DNA of 64,000 nucleotides. Origin: Methylobacterium sp. 2A. GTDB taxonomy: Bacteria; Pseudomonadota; Alphaproteobacteria; Rhizobiales; Beijerinckiaceae. The translations under genes were made by a program, and so were the position numbers. The DNA lies in the NCBI RefSeq assembly GCF_009806555.1, contig NZ_VUOK01000021.1, positions 372,001 through 436,000 of the forward strand. Reading direction: 5' to 3'. Below are positions 60,256 through 64,000 of this stretch, in pieces. The notes under the pieces were generated by a model, which had not been told where the DNA came from, ran no database searches, and saw nothing but the letters and a program-made list of their open reading frames with translations. Positions within the stretch are counted from its first letter, which is position 1. Each line of letters starts with the position of its first letter.

Positions 60256-61830
60256 ATGTCACCTGTGGACCAGGTTGACGTCGTCGAGTTCCTGACGCTC
60301 GCCCTGTCGCGCACGGGAACGGTGAACACGGCGACCACCCACATTTCCAGGCTGTTCCTGGGAGGCAGCCGCGTCTTCAAGCTCAAGCGCGCCGTGCGCT
60401 TCCCCTATCTCGACTTCTCAACGCCCGAGCGCCGGCTCGCCGCCTGTGAGGCCGAGGTCGCGCTCAACCGCCGCACGGCACCTGCGCTCTATCTCGGCGC
60501 CCGGCGGATCACTCGTGACGTGAGGGGAGACTTGGCCTTCGACGGGCCCGGAGACCTCGTCGACGCCGTGGTGGTGATGCGCCGGTTCCCGGAGGCGGAC
60601 CTGTTCGACGCGATGGCGCGCGACGGCCGCCTCAAGCCGAGCCACATCGCGGATCTCGCGCAGGTCATCGCGACCTTCCATGCCGGCGCGGAGATCCACC
60701 GCAACGGAGGCGGGGCCGCCGCGATCGGGACGCTCATCGACATGAACGGGGCCGCGCTCCAGGCGGCGGGGCTCGTCAGCGCCGAGGCGGCGGAGGCTCT
60801 TACCACGCGGTTCCGGGTTGCCCTGGCGCGGCATGCCGTCTTGCTCGACTCCCGCCGCGCCGCAGGCAAGGTCCGCCGCTGCCACGGCGACCTGACCTTG
60901 CGCAATATCTGCCTGTTCGAAGGCAGGCCGACGCCGTTCGACTGCATCGAGTTCAGCGAGACCATCGCGACGACCGATATCCTCTACGACCTCGCCTTCG
61001 TCCTCATGGACCTGTGGCACCGAGAGCGCTGCGACCTCGCTAACCTCCTGCTCAACCGCTACCTGGATGCAACGGAGGAGACCGACGGGATCGGCTTGCT
61101 GCCATTCCTGATGGCACTGCGCGCGGTGATCCGCGCCCACGTCACGGCGGCGCAAGCGACCGACGCGACTGGCGATGTCGCCGCCGCGAAGACCACCGAG
61201 GCGCGAGCCTATCTGGCGCTCGGGGACAGTTTGCTTGCCGACAAGCCAGTTGTCCTCCTGGCGATCGGCGGCTTCAGCGGTTCCGGCAAGTCGAGCGTCG
61301 CGGCCGCAGTTGCCCCGTGGATAGGCTCGGCGCCGGGTGCCCGCATCCTGTCGAGTGACCGCATCCGCAAGCGCCTGCATGGCGTCGACGCCCTGACGCG
61401 GCTGCCGGCATCGGCCTACGCTCCCGCCGTGTCGCATCGCGTCTACGCGGCCCTACGGATTGAAGCCGCCCGGGTCCTGGCCGCAGGCCACTGCGCCGTC
61501 GCCGATGCGGTCTTCGATCGACCTTCGGAACGGAAGGAGATTGAGGCGGTCGCGCGGGACGAGGGCGCCGATTTCCGCGGCGTATGGCTGGAGGCACCGG
61601 CAGCGATGCTCGCGAGACGCATCGAGGGGCGCGTCGATGACCCATCGGACGCGACGCCCGCCGTCCTCGCCGCTCAGGTCGCCCGAGGTGGCGGCGCGAT
61701 CGCGTGGCATTGTCTCCCGGCCGACCGGTCCCTCGACGTCCTGCGCGCGAACGTCCTGTCCCTCACCGGGCAAGCCTTTGGGGGTTCCGACCATGATGAT
61801 TTGGAGGGGCCATGCGCCGCGACGGTTTGA
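60256..61830 (+). CDS. Bifunctional APH-like kinase / P-loop ATP-binding protein
   Basis: 524-residue fusion. The N-terminal 320 residues resemble aminoglycoside phosphotransferases, with the catalytic loop RRCHGDLTLRNICLF near 206-220 and the metal-binding Asp in PFDCIEFSET. The C-terminal part has Walker A GGFSGSGKSSVAA near residue 337 and resembles small-molecule or nucleotide kinases of the AAA_33 class. Such fusions occur beside universal stress proteins and P-type ATPases in many proteobacteria; the substrate is unknown and drug resistance should not be assumed. An upstream ATG at 60151 is possible. Confidence 0.85.
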   Translation: MSPVDQVDVVEFLTLALSRTGTVNTATTHISRLFLGGSRVFKLKRAVRFPYLDFSTPERRLAACEAEVALNRRTAPALYLGARRITRDVRGDLAFDGPGDLVDAVVVMRRFPEADLFDAMARDGRLKPSHIADLAQVIATFHAGAEIHRNGGGAAAIGTLIDMNGAALQAAGLVSAEAAEALTTRFRVALARHAVLLDSRRAAGKVRRCHGDLTLRNICLFEGRPTPFDCIEFSETIATTDILYDLAFVLMDLWHRERCDLANLLLNRYLDATEETDGIGLLPFLMALRAVIRAHVTAAQATDATGDVAAAKTTEARAYLALGDSLLADKPVVLLAIGGFSGSGKSSVAAAVAPWIGSAPGARILSSDRIRKRLHGVDALTRLPASAYAPAVSHRVYAALRIEAARVLAAGHCAVADAVFDRPSERKEIEAVARDEGADFRGVWLEAPAAMLARRIEGRVDDPSDATPAVLAAQVARGGGAIAWHCLPADRSLDVLRANVLSLTGQAFGGSDHDDLEGPCAATV

Positions 61831-61902
61831 TCCACCGCAACGCCCCTGCCTTCGACCGGTGATGTTGTGCATCGACAAGCTGGCGAACGACAGGCCTAGC
61901 CC

Positions 61903-64000
61903 ATGGAGATGACGGCGGCTCCGGCGCTCGCCCACGACACCGCCCCGCCGCCGGACCTGCCGGCGTCCGGGCCGACCGGGGCATTCTGGACGCGCGGACT
62001 TGAGACCCTTTGCGCGGAACTCAAATGCGGTTCCGACGGTCTGGGGTCCGCTGAGGCGGTGCGCCGGCTCGAACGCTACGGGCCGAACAGCGATGCCGGT
62101 GCGCAGGGCGGTGGCGCCCTGCGGGCGGTGCTGCGCCGCCTGATCGAACCGCTCGCCCTGATCCTGCTCGCGGCCGGGCTCGTCTCAGTGGCGACCGGCG
62201 ACGTCGGCGGCGGCGCGATCATCGTCGCCATCCTCGGCCTGTCGGTCGGCCTCGACACCGTGCAGGAGGGTCACGCGACGAGAGCCGCCCAGGCTTTGCG
62301 CCACGCGGTCGCGCTGAAGGCCGAGGTCCGGCGCGACAACGGCTTCGTCACCGTCCCCGTGGAGCAGGTCGTCCCCGGCGACATCCTGCGCGTGCGAGCC
62401 GGCGACATCATACCGGCCGACGCCCTCGTCATCGAGAGCGCCGCCTTCACCGCTGCCGAGGCCGCACTCACCGGCGAACCTTATCCGGTCGAGAAGCGGC
62501 CGGGTCTCGTGAGCTCCGCCGAGCCGGCCGAGGCCTTCAACGCCCTGTTCCGCGGCGCCGTCGCGCGGACGGGCGAGGCGACCGCCCTGGTCGTCGCCAC
62601 GGGTCCGACCACGATGTTCGGCGCGGTGGCCTCGTCTCTGGCCGAGGCTCAGGCACCCTCACCCTTCCAGCGCGACCTGCACGCGTTCGGTTTGGTCGTC
62701 GCGCGACTCACCCTCGGCCTGGTGGTCGCCGTCCTGGCGGTCCGCGTCGTCCTCGGCCGGCCGGTGCTCGACTCGCTCTTGTTCTCCGTCGCGCTCGCCG
62801 TCGGGCTGACGCCGGAACTGCTACCTATGGTCACCACGGTGACGCTCTCGCGCGGGGCCCTGCGCATGGCGGCGCGAAAGGTCATCGTGAAGCGGCTCGC
62901 CGCCATCCACGACCTCGGCGCGATGACCGTGCTTTGCACCGACAAGACCGGCACGCTGACCTCGGCCGAGATCGCGTTGGCACGCAGCCTCGACCCGACG
63001 GGCCGCGACGACGCGCGGCCGGCGAGCCTCGCGGCGGTCGCAGCGGACCTCGGCGGCGACCGCGGCTCGCTCGACGCCGCCCTGGCACACGCCCATCCCG
63101 ACGCCGGGCGGGGCTGGGAACGCGCCGGCCAACGGGCGTTCGACTACGGCCGCCGCACCGGTTCGGTCCTCGCGCGGGGACCGGAGGGTCCGTTGCTGAT
63201 CCTGAAGGGCGCCCCGGACGCGGTCCTGGCGCTCTGCACCGCGCGGCGCGCCGGTGGGCGGAGCGAACCGCTGGGACCGGAGGGTCGCGACGAGGCCCTC
63301 GGGCAGGTCCGGATCCTGGCCGAGGAGGGCCTCCGCAGCATCGCAATCGCCTCGCGAGCTTGGACCGGTCCCCTGCGCCCGCTCGGGGCCCTGGACGATT
63401 GTGACCTTGTCTTCGAGGGCTTCTGCGCCTTCGCTGATCCGCCCAAGCCGACGGCGGCTGCCGCCATCGCGCGGCTCGCGAGAGCCGGCGTGCGCTTGAA
63501 AATTCTGTCCGGCGACGACCCGGTGGTGGTGCGCCGGCTCGCGGGGCTCGTCGGGCTTCGCGCCGGCACGGTCCTGTCCGGCTCCGAGGTCGCGGGCCTG
63601 AGCGACGCAGCCCTCGCCGTCCGGGTCCGGAAGGTGGACGCGTTCGGCCGGCTGACACCCGACCAGAAGGCGCGCGTCGTCAGGGCACTCCAATCCAAGA
63701 GCGCGGTCGTAGGTTTTCTGGGCGACGGCATCAACGACGCGCCGGGCCTCGCCCAGGCCGACATCGGCCTCTCGGTCGAGGGAGCGACAGGAGTGGCTCA
63801 GGCGGCCGCCGATATGATCCTGCTCGCATCGGACTTGGAGGTCGTCGCCGACGGCGTCGACGAGGGGCGGCGGACGTTCGCCAACATCCTCAAGTATGTC
63901 CGGATGGGCGCGAGCTCGAACTTCGGCAACATGCTCTCGATGGCCGTCGCCTCGGTGGCGCTGCCGTTCCTGCCGATGCTGCCGACGCAGATCCTTCTTA
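61903..64000 (+). CDS. MgtA-family magnesium-translocating P-type ATPase (partial)
   Basis: 699 residues are visible; the C-terminus is beyond the window. Motifs: the TGE loop as LTGEPYPVEK near residue 189, DKTGTLT with the phosphorylated Asp at 347, GDGINDAPGLAQADIG near 607. LTPELLPMVTTVTLSRGALRMA and GASSNFGNMLSMAVASVALP followed by FLPMLPTQILL are typical of P3B magnesium pumps rather than calcium or heavy-metal pumps. It lies 72 bp after the kinase gene on the same strand. Confidence 0.88.
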   Translation, partial: MEMTAAPALAHDTAPPPDLPASGPTGAFWTRGLETLCAELKCGSDGLGSAEAVRRLERYGPNSDAGAQGGGALRAVLRRLIEPLALILLAAGLVSVATGDVGGGAIIVAILGLSVGLDTVQEGHATRAAQALRHAVALKAEVRRDNGFVTVPVEQVVPGDILRVRAGDIIPADALVIESAAFTAAEAALTGEPYPVEKRPGLVSSAEPAEAFNALFRGAVARTGEATALVVATGPTTMFGAVASSLAEAQAPSPFQRDLHAFGLVVARLTLGLVVAVLAVRVVLGRPVLDSLLFSVALAVGLTPELLPMVTTVTLSRGALRMAARKVIVKRLAAIHDLGAMTVLCTDKTGTLTSAEIALARSLDPTGRDDARPASLAAVAADLGGDRGSLDAALAHAHPDAGRGWERAGQRAFDYGRRTGSVLARGPEGPLLILKGAPDAVLALCTARRAGGRSEPLGPEGRDEALGQVRILAEEGLRSIAIASRAWTGPLRPLGALDDCDLVFEGFCAFADPPKPTAAAAIARLARAGVRLKILSGDDPVVVRRLAGLVGLRAGTVLSGSEVAGLSDAALAVRVRKVDAFGRLTPDQKARVVRALQSKSAVVGFLGDGINDAPGLAQADIGLSVEGATGVAQAAADMILLASDLEVVADGVDEGRRTFANILKYVRMGASSNFGNMLSMAVASVALPFLPMLPTQILL

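Noticed and set aside
60256-61830. An aminoglycoside resistance gene
   Set aside because: Only the APH fold is shared; the fusion with a P-loop kinase and the stress-gene context do not indicate drug modification.

Overview
The window is chromosomal DNA of a high-GC alphaproteobacterium of the order Hyphomicrobiales, most likely Methylobacterium/Methylorubrum. The evidence is uniformly GC-rich codon use, a CpdR-type cell-cycle regulator, the alphaproteobacterial cta/cox gene order, an SfnG/SfnB dimethyl-sulfone pair, and dispersed hairpin repeats of the kind seen in Rhizobiales. The genus is an inference from gene content, not from a database match.

Left part (1-17 kb): a CUT1-type sugar ABC operon read leftwards (ATPase, Tat-exported binding protein, two permeases, the last cut by the window edge). 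Next is a branched-chain-amino-acid-type ABC operon (livGFKHM order). A divergent two-gene unit follows for 2-dehydro-3-deoxygalactonate breakdown (dgoK-dgoA), then a D-threonine-aldolase/DSD1-like enzyme, a histone-deacetylase-family hydrolase, tRNA-Leu(CAA), a VTT-domain membrane protein with dsbB, and a DUF1178-nitrilase-glutaredoxin group.

Centre (17-31 kb): cpdR with a plausible CtrA box upstream, an N-formylglutamate amidohydrolase, a probable trans-acting small RNA between convergent genes, galU, and galE-mltB-SGNH hydrolase. Then comes glutamate synthase, in which gltB and gltD are separated by a vapB-vapC toxin-antitoxin pair.

Right-centre (31-48 kb): an exported protein of unknown function, fdhD, the aa3 cytochrome oxidase locus (ctaC, ctaD, ctaB, a short CoxF-like gene, ctaG, ctaE, DUF983, surf1), sfnG-sfnB, a CDF metal exporter, two small unknown genes, queA-tgt for queuosine tRNA modification, and a membrane-anchored SGNH-like protein. 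A degenerate tRNA-like sequence lies just beyond it.

Right part (48-64 kb): this is accessory in character. A LysR-ycsI-pxpB-pxpC operon lacks pxpA. Beside it are a second LysR gene, a VOC protein and an MFS transporter. A 1.36-kb graveyard of mobile DNA follows (IS630-type remnant, serine-recombinase remnant split by a 233-bp MITE-like element that carries a branched hairpin repeat). The window ends in a stress-type cluster: P1B ATPase with a TPC motif, universal stress protein, cytochrome c and P-type ATPase remnants joined tail to tail, a fused APH-like kinase/P-loop protein, and an MgtA-family ATPase that runs off the window.

No CRISPR array, phage or secretion system is visible. The most distinctive signals are the small RNA candidate, the toxin-antitoxin pair inside the glutamate synthase operon, and the rearranged stress cluster.
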